From Auxenochlorella pyrenoidosa (taxonomy: Eukaryota > Chlorophyta > Trebouxiophyceae > Chlorellales > Chlorellaceae): DNA of 64,000 nt. The translations under genes and the position numbers were made by a program. Below the pieces are notes generated by a model, which saw only the letters and a program-made list of their open reading frames with translations, had not been told where the DNA came from and did no database searches. Below, one piece after another: positions 44,251 to 55,887 of the stretch (its first letter is position 1; every line of letters begins with the position of its first letter). The DNA is taken from positions 450,754-514,753 of the forward strand of contig KQ482003.1 of assembly GCA_001430745.1 (NCBI GenBank), given 5' to 3'.

Positions 44251-44760
44251 GGCGGCCGCAGCGACACGTCAAAGACTCCACAAAACCTGGTGCAGCGCTA
44301 CGCACGGAGATGGACCGGACAATTCGATGGTATAGATCTTACAGTGAGGACTCAACCCACTCCCAATCTGCAGGGCAGCATCGACAGAGGGGGACGCTCA
44401 TGTTGGTGCCAGCAGGCAGCGGCGGCGGCGGCTAGGTGGCGGCGAAGCGGCGTTGCGGCGGCCCAAGCCCTGTATTAGATGCTGACGGCTGGCGGAAACT
44501 CGGGAGAGTGCACCAAGGCCAGAAACTACGCGCCAAGCACAAAACAAAACATGCATCGGCAGGGAGAACGCTTTGCAGCTTGCCTGTCTCCTGTATTGCT
44601 GACAGGCTGGTAAATAAAGTCACAAATGAGTGCCAGATGGCCCAGAGCAAGTGGCCATGCTGCGAAGGATGCAGCACGCCCATCCATCAAACTTGGGCAG
44701 AAGAGTGCAGACCTAAAGGTACTCTACATCGCTACGACTGTCATTGGTGCTTACTGTGCC
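44251..44760. other. Divergent region between the F-box and DCL-domain genes
   Basis: About 510 bases between opposite starts. The plus frame is open back to 44626, so the DCL-domain protein could start earlier. No element recognised. Confidence 0.4.
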
Positions 44761-46832
44761 ATGAGCACGGCTTCATTTGGGCCTGGAGGGGCCAGGCCTT
44801 GCCGGCGCGCCACGGACACCTTGCGGATTGCAGCAAGGCCGCCTGCAGCTTATGCAGCCTTGAGACCAGCAGCAGCAGCGTCGGGGGCATTAGGAGGGGC
44901 GACACGCCCGCGGCGCCGCCTGCCGCAGGCTGCGGCAGCGATAGCGGCGGTGTCTGGGCTTGCAGTTGTGGAGGCAGAGGCAGCGCTCGAGGTTCAAGGA
45001 TTGCTCACGGCAGCCGACGACAAGCGACTGCCCGAGCTGGCATGCAAGCCCCTGCGGCCAGAACAGGCTGATGAGACCCCCGACACAAGCAGCGACATCG
45101 GTAGTGAGCAGGGGAGCGCCGCAGCCGCAAGCCTGCAGCAGCCTGCCACCCAGCAGATGCACACCTTGTCACAGCAGCAGCAGCAGCAGGAGCAGCAGGA
45201 ACAGCGGCGGCAACAGCAGCAGCGGCAGCGGCAGCGGCAGCAGCGGCGGCAGGCACACGACAGCGAGGTGGTGCTTGCCGGGCGGCGGTTTGACAGCCTG
45301 CTGGATGTGCGCTTCCAGATGCGCGCGCTGCAGCGGGAGCTTCTGGGGGATGGGCAGGAGGTGGCGGTACCGCGGGGGTCGCCTCACTTTGAGCTGATCG
45401 AGGTGCGGCGGGGGGGGGGGGGGCTGGAGGAGAAAGGGCAGCTGCACGTCGAGGGGGCATGTGTCAGTTGTCATAGGCTACCCTTCTGCCGCCACGCTGC
45501 TGCTCCCAACTGCAGGCGGTGTTCAGCCTGCACCCGCAGCGCGCGCGCAAGGCCAGGGACCCCATCCGCTCCTTCTTTGTCTGCCGCAACCCGCATGTGC
45601 TGGGGTGAGCTGCCAGGCAGATTGAGCCTTCTCATGTGCAGGCATTACCACTGAGCCAGCTTTGCTGTTTGCACGTGCTCTGGCCAGCAGGCTGGCAGGG
45701 TGCGAGTGCAGCAGCGATGCACGTGTGGGCGTGATGTGCGTGAGGCCATGCACTGGGCACACGCTGGCGCATGCAACGTCGTGTATTGGGCACCTTGATT
45801 TGGCAAGCTGGCCGCTGGCCTGTGCGCACCCCCCCTCACACGCCCCCCTGCTCTGCTCTGCTTGCAGGGGCCGCGGCTGCGAGTTCCAGTTTGAGGATGC
45901 CGAGGGCCGCAGGGACGACTTCTCGCTGCTCAAGTGCACACGGTGCGCAAGCTTGGAGGTGCCGTGCGTGTAGCTTGACCATCAGGAACACTTTGACGGC
46001 GTTCCGCTGGCAAGAACTTCCATACCACGCATTGAACCGTCAGTTGGCCTGCCTCTGAGCTCACACTGGACAGACACTGGCGCTCTGTGTTGAGCATGAC
46101 CTTTTTGTGCACAGCACGATGCGCTGGTGCCGAGCTCATCTCAGTCCTGCCCAATCTCCTTCCCTCAGGCCCACCAAGCGGCTGAGCAAGCACGCGCAGC
46201 TGGTGGAGGCGTGCGCAGCAGCGGTGGCGGACCAGGCAGCGGAGGTGGCGGCAGCAGCGGAGGCAGACCCTTCGCAGCGAAGCGCGACAGGCGGCCTGCG
46301 CTGCTCCAAGTGCGGCCTGGACTTCAAAACGACGGTGGCCTACTCGGGCTGGACGCTGAGGTGAGAATGGTGCTGAGCGTCCCGCATGGCTGGCCGATGC
46401 CTCTCAGCTGAGGCTCTGCCTGCTGTGGCGAATTGCGCTGCCGGCTGAGAACGCCCTCTCTGCTGCCCTGCGCTCCGTCATGATGTCGCAGGCCCATCTG
46501 TATCAGCTCTCACCGGCCTCCCTGCACCCAACCGCCTGCTTTTGCTGTGCAGCAAGCTCGTGCAAGAGTACCGGGAGCGCAAGGCGGCGGGGCGCGCACC
46601 CTCGCGCTTTGGCAAGCGGGATCCCGTCACCGGGCAGGCCACACTGCAGCTGCAGAGCGAGGCCGACCAGGCGTGGATGGCCGGCTGGGTGGCCTTCCAC
46701 AGGCGCAACGCCAAGCTGGTGCCGCTGTGCAAGTGCTGCCAGGGCGCGGCGGCAGATGCGCGGCGCGCTTGGAAGCTGCGGCAGCGAGCCGAGGCACGCA
46801 AGGCAGCAAAGCTGGCAGCAGCTCAGCAGTGA
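44761..46832 (+). CDS. DCL (DUF3223) domain protein, probably plastid-targeted
   Basis: ATG 44761 gives MSTASFGPGGARPCRRATDT, an Arg/Ala/Ser-rich leader typical of a chloroplast transit peptide; an in-frame frame opening at 44626 would lengthen it. A Gln-rich stretch (about 45165-45250) precedes AGRRFDSLLDVRFQMRALQR. The DCL core crosses two introns: AVFSLHPQRARKARDPIRSF, FVCRNPHVLG, RGCEFQFEDAEG and RRDDFSLLKCT. This fits the DCL pattern HP..K...I....V..HP....CF.....G...DFS..KC; DCL proteins of plants act in plastid rRNA processing, and the same fold occurs in NRPE1. The C-terminal part has two cysteine clusters (CSKCGLDF and CKCC) and a basic helix, which are not usual in small DCL proteins. 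Stop TGA 46830-46832. Confidence 0.72.
45410..45423 (+). repeat. G14 run inside the first DCL-gene intron
   Basis: An uninterrupted run of 14 G starts 7 bases after the donor following HFELIE. It could be length-variable or a sequencing-error site. Confidence 0.8.
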
Positions 46833-47178
46833 GAGCCCGCCAGGCTGAAGGAGGGAGGGGCACACACCTGGGCCATGGGGCTCCTTGGCCCCTCAAAACA
46901 AACGCCCTCCCCGCCTGCCTTGCCAGCCCCTCTGGGCCTCCTTGCTCACAGCCTCAGCCCAGTACCCCCGTCTTCGTTCACCTGATCTGATCTGCGTGGC
47001 AGTTGAACTAACAAACGGCCAATTCATTTCATTGTTGCATTTGGTTGAGTGTGCGAGGTGAGAGAGCTATCTTTACAAGTAATTGAGCGCGAACGAGTGA
47101 TCAGTGATTAATGGGCAAGTACAGGAGGCAACAACCAACACTGACGGAGTCTCCAAGGCACGCCAAGCCTGGCGACCG
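46833..47178. other. Convergent 3' flanks of the DCL-domain and FMO genes
   Basis: About 345 bases that turn AT-richer near 46990-47110, as expected of 3' UTRs. Contains the FMO TGTAA listed separately. Confidence 0.45.
47073..47077 (-). promoter_or_regulatory. TGTAA poly(A) signal of the FMO gene
   Basis: TGTAA on the minus strand, 102 bases past the FMO stop. Confidence 0.5.
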
Positions 47179-50100
47179 TCATGCGGCCGCCGCTTGGGCT
47201 GCCATCGTTCCTGCCTGCTGCAGGTGCTGCCTCCTGCGCTCCCGTGCAGCAGTAGCCGCCTCCTGCGCTGCTGCCTCCGCCGCTGCTGCCCCCGGCAGCG
47301 CTGTGTCGCGGTACCGCCCGCCATTGAGCTTGCGGGACAGGCCGCAGGCTGTGTACAACTGTTCTCGCCAGCCCAGGTCGACTTCATCGCCGCACTGCGC
47401 CGCCAGCCAGCGGCCATACTCCCTGCAGGGGCGGCAGCGGGCGTGGAGGGCACAGCGGCTTGGGTGAGGCTGGGTGGGAGGTGGCGGTGCTGCAAGATGC
47501 TGGCGAGCGCTGGCTAGAACAAAGCTGCAAGACACCTGCCAAGCGCTTGGCAGCGTGCAGGATGCGCTGCCGTGCCATCAAGCAGCCGCAGCGGGCACGC
47601 ACCACTGCACGCCGCCGCTCTGACGGTGCGTGTAGCGCTGGGGCACGCCCGCTGCCGCTAGGGATGCGTAAAACTCTGCAGTCTGGCGCTCCATCTCCTG
47701 CACAGTGCACCGATGAAGCGGGGTGAGTCTTCTCCTGCACAGCAAACCACCACTGGCAATGTGGCATGGATTCTGCATGCGCTCAACGCTCAGGCAACTG
47801 TACAATTTTCTGAAGTGTGGTGGCAATCTTCAATGCGAGATTGCACCATGCATCTGGTACTGTGAGAAAGAAAGAGCAAGGAAGGCACACACGTGTTGAG
47901 GCGGCAGTGCCGCCCTGCCCGCCAGCACGCGCGCAATCCACCGCGACTGCAGCTCAAACTGCGGGAAAGGAATGATCTGCAGGCAGGGGCAGCAAGTGGC
48001 ACGGTGCATTGACATTCGCTACAATTACTTTTGGGATGTGACTAGCAGGAGCAAGGGATGGTGGGGCTGGACATCTGCTGGCCGAGCATCACCCTGTGCT
48101 TGCGGCTACGCTCCAGCACCACGCGCCGCCCCATCACTGGCAGGAACAGCCTGCCCAGCCCCCACCTTCCAGGGCAGCCCCACAAACGACAGGGTGGGGG
48201 CCAGCGCGGGCGGGAAGACGTGCTGGAACAGTGGGCCCACTCGGTTGTCCTCCACCGACACCAGGCCCTCTTCAAGGAAGGGAAAGGAGTACCTGCAGGC
48301 AAGCAGCAGACCACGCAGTGTCGGGCAGGAGAGGGCGCGGGCAGTCCGCAAGCAGGTGCGGCTGCGAGCTCGAGTCCACCATTCAGTGGGCAGTCCCGGC
48401 TTGCTTCATGCTGGCACAACTGGCGCGCCCGACAGCCCCCATCAGGCCCTCTTGCCCCCCGCTCACTCGTAGCCCGTGCAGAACATCACCACATCCACGC
48501 CCTCGATGCGGCTGCCATCCGCCAGGCTGGCAGCCCCGTCAGCATGCAGGGCCACCAGGTTGGCCGCCTTGACGACGCCGCTGCCGCCGCCGCCGCCGGG
48601 CTTGCTGCTGCCAGGCAGGCTGCTGTCGCTGATGTTCAGCGCCTCGCCTGTCAGCGGGTTCTCCCACTCGCGGGCGCACAGAAACACCCTGCAGGGGGTG
48701 TGCGGGTGGAAAGGGAAGTGGGCAGGGGATGCAGCAGGTGCCGTGAAGAGCAGGCTGCCATGCATGGCATGGTGCTCTGTGTGAGTGGGGCGTGGTGCAT
48801 GGCCATCCCGGTAACGATGGTAGCTGCAGAGCAGGCTCACCGCTTGGCCCCAGCGTTTGCTACCTCCTCAGCAATGTCAACGCCGCTGCTGGAGGCACCG
48901 AGCAGCAGCACGCACAGCCCCCTGCAGCGCAAGGCAGTGGGCAAGTCGCTTGTTCTCAGGCACTCACGTGGGGCACTGCGTCCGTCTGCCTAATAAGGCA
49001 AGACAACAGGCACTTGCCAACCATTGGCCCCCCAACAAACAGCATGGCAGCTGTAGCCCTCAGCTTCCATTGCCTCTCACTTGAAGCGCTCTGGGCTGCG
49101 GTAGTTGTGTGAGTGCATGACCTCGCCAGGAAAGACCGCCTGGCCCGGAATGTCTGGCAGGCGAGTGCGCGAGTAGTGCCCATTTGCTACCACCACAGCA
49201 TCGTAGACTTGCGTGGAGGTGGGAGCAGCGGCCTCCTGCTGCTGGTGCTGCTGCTGTGACGCGAGTGGTGCGGCCGCCGTTGTCACCTCCCATCGCGGCC
49301 AATCTGGCGGCACGCCCGTGCTACTGCTGCTGCTGCTGCCATTGGCGCCGGTGTGGCCGCTGCTCTTGCCGCGGGCCACCCGCCGCACCTCAGTGCCCAG
49401 TTGCACGTGGCGCAGCAGGTCAAACTCGGCAGCAAAGGCCTCCAGGTAGCGCTGCACCTCGGCATGCCCGCAAAACTGCAGGGTGAAGCGCGGAGGGCAG
49501 CGCGGGGGTGAGGCGAGATGCGCAACGGGGGTATTCAGGGTGCAGGGCAGGCCGCTCCAAGAGCATGCGCATGCTGGCGCCGCACCTGGCGAGCATCCCG
49601 AGAGCCCGGGAAAGCGGCATCAAAGGGGAAGTCTAGGAAGCCCATCACCTGCGGGACGCAGGCAGGACATCTCTCTCCAACAGGTCTGTGATGGCAGCAT
49701 GCACATACGTCCTCTGTTTAGAGGCAGCAGATGCTCGGTGGCACCGTAGTTCTGGGCCGCGGACTGTGCAAGGGGCCAGCTGCAGGGTACGGCCGGGCGC
49801 ACCTCGCGCGGCAGGTTGGTGCGCAGGTTGCGGTACATGCTGCCATGCACGGGCCGGTGGCCACGCCCCAGGGGGTCGTCTTCTACCTACAGGAGGGAGG
49901 GGGGTTGGGGTGGGGGTGGGGTGGGGTGAGGGGTTGCGAAGAGGGTGGCCACGCGAAAGTTCTTCGGAGTGCATCATGCCTCTCGGCGGGAGGTCATGCT
50001 GCAGCAAGGGACGCCATCGCACCTCGTCCGTGTAGTCCCACACGCCCCCAATGGTGGGCCGCGCCTCCAGCACGGTCACGCGGTGCCCCTCCCGCACCAG

Positions 50101-50501
50101 CTCGCGTGCTGCGGCCAGACCTGCAGCCCCCCCGCCGACCACGGCCTGCAGGGGTGGGCGGTTGATCGATAAATCCAACAGGCCCGCCTCCCTGACTGAC
50201 ATACAGTGGTATATCCATTCAACAGTCAGGAAAGATATGATGTGATGTCAGCAATCTGAAGATGGGCAACAGTGCAGCTGCGGCGCCAGCAAGCCCCGGC
50301 GCCGGCGGCAGAGTGGGCTCGCGGTGCACTCACCACGGACAGAGATTGTTCAGCAGGCTGGGAATTCTTGGCCTGTGCGCTCACTGCCACCATGGTGAGC
50401 CGCCCAGTAGGGCGGTGGACAGCGAAAGGCGGTGGGCGTGCGGCTCGGGGTGCGAGCAGTGCCTGGCGAGCTGCCAGCATTGCGTGCAAGTTGTGGCGCA
50501 T
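47179..50501 (-). CDS. Flavin-containing monooxygenase
   Basis: FAD/NADPH-dependent class B monooxygenase that oxygenates soft nucleophiles (N or S). FAD site: VVGGGAAGLAAARELVREGH, then EARPTIGGVWDYTDE. NADPH site: LLLGASSSGVDIAEE. The FMO signature FxGxxxHxxxY is present as FPGEVMHSHNY, and the C-terminal motif is VDVVMFCTGYEYSFPF. Later exons have SFVGLPWK, IIPFPQFELQSRWIARVLAG, EMERQTAEFYASLAAAGVPQ, YGRWLAAQCGDEVDLGWREQ and an Ala/Arg/Gln tail to TGA 47181-47179. The start is uncertain: ATG 50501 or 50480 gives an Ala/Arg/Pro-rich, transit-like leader (MLAARQALLAPRAARPPPF), whereas ATG 50393 (MVAVSAQAKNSQPA) gives a short one. An SSSSSS insert near 49330 is lineage-specific. Divergent from RPN9. 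Confidence 0.9.
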
Positions 50502-50874
50502 GTACGATCGGCCAACCCAGTCCCGGATGGCACGTTTGAGGGCTTGAGCCTTGCTGCCAGCGCTGCACAGCATGCTGGAGCATGCTGGAGACTTGGGCTG
50601 CCTGTGCATTGCGATCGGAATATAGGCCACTATTCTGGGCATCCGCGAAAGCAGGAGGGAAGGTCTTGCTCTGCCCTGACGATCTCGAGCACAGGAGTGG
50701 AGCTGAGTGCAGCTCTGGCCTTCAAAACTGATCCGCAGCATAGCTGCAGTGCTTGATACCTGCGCTCAGGCCTCCACGCTCGGCAGCGGCTGATCGGCCT
50801 TCTGCCTTTGCAAGGAGCGGCTGCAGGGGGGCAGACAGGCAGGGCCAGGAGGGTGCGGAGGCGCACCGAAAGCC
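50502..50874. other. Divergent promoter region, FMO / RPN9
   Basis: About 370 bases between opposite starts. No element recognised. A GCATGCTGGA direct repeat (about 50571-50592) is the only visible structure. Confidence 0.4.
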
Positions 50875-53800
50875 ATGGCGGACCGCTACCAGGCATGGAT
50901 TGAGGGGGCAGCGGAGGAGCGGCCGCAGCTGGCCGCGGCTCTGGCGGAGCTCGGCGAGCTGTATCACAAGAAGCTCTGGCACCAGCTGAGCGTCAAGCTG
51001 GAGCAGCACATCGAGGTGAGCGATGCCGGGGGGCAGTGTGGGAACTTGCGGGTAAAACCCTGCCTGCGTGCCCAACCGCATGGCGCCATGCTGCCGTCTC
51101 CCTGCTCCTTTCCCTCCCTTCCTTGGGCAGTCGCCCGAGTTCCAGGAGGGCGGCTTCCTGGTGGTGCTGTACCAGAACTTTGTGGCGGGCTTTGCGCACA
51201 AGATCAATCTGCTCAAGCTAGCCTTCTTCGCGGTGGCGGTCAGCAAGCAGATGGCCAAGCCGCAGGTGGGCAGCGGGGTGGGAGCCACGGCGCATTGTTC
51301 TGCAGAATTGGCGCGTGAGCCTGGGAGCCCTTCCTCCGCCTGTTCCCATTCAGCCCACGATCGTGCGCAGACTCGTACAACAGAAAATCGTCCGCATCAC
51401 CTTGTCTGCGCGCGCCGCGCCCACCCGTGCCGCCTGGCTGCAGGAGGGCGAGGCCTTCATCCGCGACGTCATCTCCAACCTGGAGGCCGCCAAGCAGCCC
51501 GACACGCAGCAGCCCATCCTGTACCTGCGCATGCAGCTGGCGCAGTACGCGCTGGTGCAGGGGCGGCTGCAGGTGCGGGCGGCTCGAGCCCGGGTCTGGC
51601 AGGCACGGGGGGGCGTGCCACGCGGAGCGGCAGTGCGCAGCAAGTAGCACAGCGTGGCGGCTCCTCGCTGAGCTGGACTGCTGAGCGCACATGCCTTCTG
51701 CCTGTCCGCAGGAGTGCAAGCGCGCGTTTGAGGAGGGGCGTGAGGAGCTGGAGGGCTTGACCGATGTGGACCCGCAGGTGGGCTGCCTCTTGGGCCGCCA
51801 TGCCAGGCCCTTTGGTCCAATGCTGTCTCGAGTCTGTGGGCGTCGGGTGCAATTGCGCAGCCGGCATCCCGGCGCAGTGCTTCCCGCAGTCTGAGCAGGG
51901 CATGCCTGCCCACCGCCGCGTGCAGGTCAGCGCCAGCGTGTACTACGCGGCATCGCTGTACCACAAGCAGCAGAAGGAGTACGCTCCGTACTACCGGTGA
52001 GGGCGGGGGGCCTGATGTGCAAGGGAAGGGAACAGGTGTGCGTGGGTCCAGGCGCGCAAATTGCTACTGCTTGGAGCAGAGCGAGCCAAGCCTTCCAGGG
52101 CAGAGCAGCATCATGAGAGGGCAGCGAAAGAGCGCGCGCTGCACGCGGGGATGGCTTGCCACAGCTGCATTGGCACGAAGCATGTGCTGGCCCCTGCCAG
52201 CCGCCCATTGTCCCTCTCTGGGCCCTCCCCCGCCCGCAGGGCCACCCTGATGTACCTGGCGTATGTGTCGCAGGACACGCTGCCCCAGGAGTTCCGCCAG
52301 GTGGGGCAGCCAGCCACCCTGGCAAGACCGCACGCGTGCTGCGCACTTGGACCAGCGAACCAGGGAGCGGCGGCCCCTTGTTGCTCGCGCTGCACGCTGG
52401 TAGGGGAGAGACGCCAGCGGCCTTGGTCCCACCCCGCCTCTGCTGCCTCCGACGCTCGCCCCCACCCCCTGCGCTGTGCCCGCGCAGGCCCTGGCTGTGG
52501 ACATCTCGCTGGCGGCGCTGCTGGGCGAGGATGTGTACAACTTTGGAGAGCTGCTGCTGCACCCCATCGTGAGCCTGGCCTCCAGTGCCTGCATTGCGAC
52601 AGGCAGAAGTCGCTTCTCCGCATGTGTGCATCCCCACCTGTCCTGCATAGTCGTCTCCATGCTGGCTGGCCGCCTGCAACAGTGCGCAGCTGCAGCGTGC
52701 GCATGCCAGCCACCCCGCTGCCGCCTAACCCCCGCTGCTGCCCAGATCAACGCTCTCAAGGACAGCGGGTTTGGCTGGCTGCATGAGATGCTGGAGTGCT
52801 TCAACTCGGGTGAGGCTGGCCAAATTGAACTCATGCCGCAGGGGCGTTGCGGCTGGGCGAGGCACCATGCCTCCACTGTGGGAAGGAGCGCAGCCAGCAG
52901 GATGCGGCGTCTATCGAGTCCAAACCTCCCGCCGACCGCGTCTGCCTCCGTTTCTTGGCTGTGCAGGCGACATCCACCGCTACGACGAGCTGTGCACCCA
53001 GCACGCCTCGCTGCTCAACGCGCAGCCGGCGCTGGTTGCGCACGAGCGGCGGCTGCGCGAGAAGATCACCATCCTGTGCCTGATGGAGCTCATCTCCGGC
53101 CTGCCGCCCGACCGGCGCACCATCGCGCTGGCCGACGTGGCGCAGCGCACCAAGCTGCCCATGGACGGCGTCGAGTTCCTGCTCATGAAGGTGGGTGCCG
53201 GCGCGGCGGGGGGGTGGGGTGGGTGGGGGGGGTGGGGGGGTGGGGGGGCACGCCTCCCCGCGGTCTGCAGCGGCCAGGTTGTTTGTGTGAGGTGTGTGTG
53301 AGGAATGCCAGGCGGTTCGCCTGGTTGCGCAACACACACACCCACAGGCACCCGTCTGCATTTCCATTGTGTTTCTCGCTAGCGGCCCAGGTTGCTTTGG
53401 TCCAGTCTGTCTTGCTGCCCCCCACCCCCCACCCCGCCCACCCACCCCGCCCTCCCTTGCTAGCAGACGCTGGCGCTGCACCTGATCGAGGGCGTGATCG
53501 ACCAGGTGGACGGCACCGTGCAGGTGTCCTGGGTGCAGCCGCGCATCCTCACGCTGCCGCAGGTGCGCTGCATCATCACTGCCAGCCGCCATGGGCCGCG
53601 GCCTCTGCCTGCTGCATTGCCGCGACTGATGCGTTGCACTTTGTCGCTGCATGCTTGATTGACTGCTGGGCGATGCAGCGCATGGCGGAGATGAGCAACA
53701 TGGGTGCTTGCACTAGGGTTACCAGGTGCTCCGGGTCGCTCTGAGCTCCCTGTCCTCACTGGGGGTGTTGACGGACCCCTGGCGCTGCTGCCACCCCGCC

Positions 53801-53912
53801 TGTGCTGCAGATCGAGACGCTGCGCACCCGGCTGGATGGGTGGGTGGAGAAGGTCAGCAGCGCGGCGCTCACGCTGGAGGACGAGTCGGTGGGGGTGGCG
53901 CAGGCCAGCTGA
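50875..53912 (+). CDS. RPN9: 26S proteasome lid subunit RPN9 (PSMD13)
   Basis: Non-ATPase PCI-domain subunit of the 19S regulatory particle lid. ATG 50875 gives MADRYQAWIEGAAEERPQLA, then LGELYHKKLWHQLSVKLEQH. Helical repeats follow: FVAGFAHKINLLKLAFFAVA, EGEAFIRDVISNLEAAKQ, PILYLRMQLAQYALVQGRLQ, SASVYYAASLYHKQQKEYAP and LMYLAYVSQDTLPQEFRQ. Then ALAVDISLAALLGEDVYNFG, LLLHPI and INALKDSGFGWLHEMLECFN. The PCI/winged-helix end has EKITILCLMELISGLPPDRR, ALADVAQRTKLPMDGVEFLL, LHLIEGVIDQVDGTVQVSWV and QPRILTLPQIETLRTRLDGW, with TGA 53910-53912. Length and order match the family. About ten introns; one opens with a long G-run cluster (53207-53248). Confidence 0.95.
53207..53248 (+). repeat. G-run cluster after an RPN9 splice donor
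   Basis: Six or more runs of 4-8 G separated by single T or short spacers, starting about 16 bases after the donor at 53191. Strong RNA G-quadruplex potential on the transcribed sense strand. Confidence 0.8.
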
Positions 53913-54491
53913 GCAATGGCACAGCTGGTGGCCGGGGCACCTCGACCTGCGGCCAACATGCACACCCGCTGCCCTCCCCTGGCGGGCCACGCGCTGCTCT
54001 CTGTAATGCTCTCTGGCGCCAGCGACCTGACGCACTGATGGAGTGTCTGAGCCGGGAAGCTGCATTGGGCGTGCAGCACGGGATGCGCAGCAGCGACGGA
54101 ACTGTGACCGCAGGCGGTTGGTTTGAGCAACACAGCGGCTTGGCTGATGCGGAGTGAAAGAGAGGCAATCTCGGCGTTGCAGCTTCACTGAGGTACAAGA
54201 AGTGCCTGCGACGCCCGCTCCCAGGCTTGTAGCTGCAGGGAGGCTGGCACGGTAGGCGCTGCAAGCCTTTCAGGCTAGCGAGGTTTTTGCTTCAAACACT
54301 GGTGCTCGTTCACTCTGAATTGCTGCAGCAGCTGTCCCAGTCAGGCCCCCTAAAGTCAGCTCTGTTGGCTAAGGAATGGTGAGCACAAGCCGCCCACTCA
54401 AGGCGCCGGCGCCTGGACGGCTCGGCATGCTAGCAAGGTTCCCCGCAGTTGTTCGAGCAAGTCTACTTAGCCCTCAAGCACACCCACTACT
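53913..54491. other. RPN9 3' flank and upstream region of the calycin-like gene
   Basis: About 580 bases. Holds TGTAA at 54002-54006; no exon recognised. Confidence 0.4.
54002..54006 (+). promoter_or_regulatory. TGTAA poly(A) signal of RPN9
   Basis: TGTAA 90 bases past the RPN9 stop codon. Confidence 0.5.
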
Positions 54492-55642
54492 ATGGGACCC
54501 ACTCGCTGGTTGCTGCCCCTGATCCCTCAGGCAGCGCCACCACCAGCAGGGCCCCAGTCCGCGCTGACTGGCAGGTGGAGGAAGGATGCTGGGGCAAGCG
54601 ATTCTGCTGACGCTGCTTGCGACATGGTGAAGCTGCCCCGGCTGTACCGACAGGCCATGAAGCTGCTGAAGACGCTCGAGGTGACTGGCGGGGCTGTGGG
54701 AGAGGAGACAGATTCGGTTTGGACCACGCAGCCAAAACGCAAGAGTGGAAGCACCTCTTGCAGATTGGCAATTGATATTCTCCTGCTCTGCTGCACTGCC
54801 TGCACAGGTGGAGGACACCCCAGAGCAGTTCAGGACGGTGCTCAAGGCGGGCGGCATCATGGACACGGTGGAGGAGGTGGGCAGCTGGCCGCTGTGCTGG
54901 CCTAGAGGAAGAAATCACCAATCAGCAGATGCTGTGCACAGTGGAGGAGGTGGGCAGCTGGCCACTGTGCTGGCCCAGAGGAAAGAATTCACCAATCAGC
55001 AGATGCTGTGCATGGAAGGTGCTGCTGGGAAATGCGTCACCAGTTAACCAGCGGGCTGCTGCCCCATCGCTTGCGCAGTACTCATGGAGTGGGCAGGAAG
55101 TGGAGCACCCGCGGCGGGATAAGCGGCGTGGCGTGCACGCTGGGCATGTGACGCGCACAGAGCGGGGGCCCTGCATACAGTGAGCCAGAGGCTGGGCAGG
55201 GTGCCGCCTTGTTGACACAAGCATGACGCACCTGGGACCAAGCTTTCTTGGACAAGCAAACTGTTCAAGGTCCGAATTCTCACTGGCGCGTCTTCAACCC
55301 TGCAGGGTGGTGTGGGGCGAGCCCTATGCAGGGCGCGGCAGCGACACATTTGAACTGTCGCCAGATGGTGCTACACTCACCCAGCACACAGTCATGGACA
55401 GCACAGCCAGCGGGCAGCATGTGCAGTACAAGTGAGGCATAGCTGTGGGTAGCTGTGGGATGTGAGAATGGGGCCAAGTGTGCAGGGAGGCAGTTGTGCG
55501 CGGCGCTTCTCTTCAGTGAGCCTCACACTGCTGTCGTAGCAGCTGACGCTGCCACTTGCGTGTCACAGCTGTGCTAGCCCCATAGGAGCCTGTGTCTTTG
55601 CCACACCCCGGCCGCAGGACCGTGTACCACCGCGTGCAGTAG
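54492..55642 (+). CDS. Small calycin/lipocalin-like protein (169 aa), function unknown
   Basis: Five exons join in frame: 54492-54680, 54808-54876, 55079-55179, 55306-55431 and 55618-55642 (TAG 55640-55642). The product is 169 residues. It opens with a hydrophobic/Pro-rich leader, then TGRWRKD, a GxW motif like that at the start of calycin beta-barrels. Then come the helix VKLPRLYRQAMKLLKTLEVE, IMDTVEEYSWSG, RRDKRRG and GHVTRTERGPCIQ. The C-terminal half looks like beta strands: VVWGEPYAGRGSDTFELSPD, GATLTQHTVMD, HVQYKTVYHRVQ. I do not recognise a named family; the strand pattern and GxW suggest a one-domain ligand-binding barrel. A 73-nt tandem duplication covers the exon 2 donor. The leader could be a targeting peptide. 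Confidence 0.6.
54868..55014 (+). repeat. 73-nt tandem duplication spanning an exon-intron boundary
   Basis: GTGGAGGAGGTGGGCAGCTG occurs at 54868 and again at 54941, and about 73 bases are nearly identical in both copies (a few substitutions and one 1-base insertion). The unit contains the end of exon 2 and its GTGGGC donor, so the intron carries a second copy of the donor. Confidence 0.92.
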
Positions 55643-55763
55643 ACATGCATGTGGGGTTTCCAGCGGTTTGCAAAATGGTCAGCAGGCAGCATGGAGGCCG
55701 CATGCTCCTCCTACCACAGTTCTGCATTGTGCCGTGCGTCTCCTCCCAATAGGGCAAACGGCA

Positions 55764-55768
55764 TGTAA
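55764..55768 (+). promoter_or_regulatory. TGTAA poly(A) signal of the calycin-like gene
   Basis: TGTAA 122 bases past the stop codon. Confidence 0.5.
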
Positions 55769-55882
55769 GACACCCTCCTTGATCCTCTTGATCTCATCAT
55801 TACTTTAGGTAACGTCATGTCAAAGGGCACGCAAAGCACGGCCCCCGACAATCCATGTGCACAGAAAAGGCAGAGATGAATA

Positions 55883-55887
55883 TTACA
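55883..55887 (-). promoter_or_regulatory. TGTAA poly(A) signal of the VIT gene
   Basis: TGTAA on the minus strand, 107 bases past the VIT stop. Confidence 0.5.
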
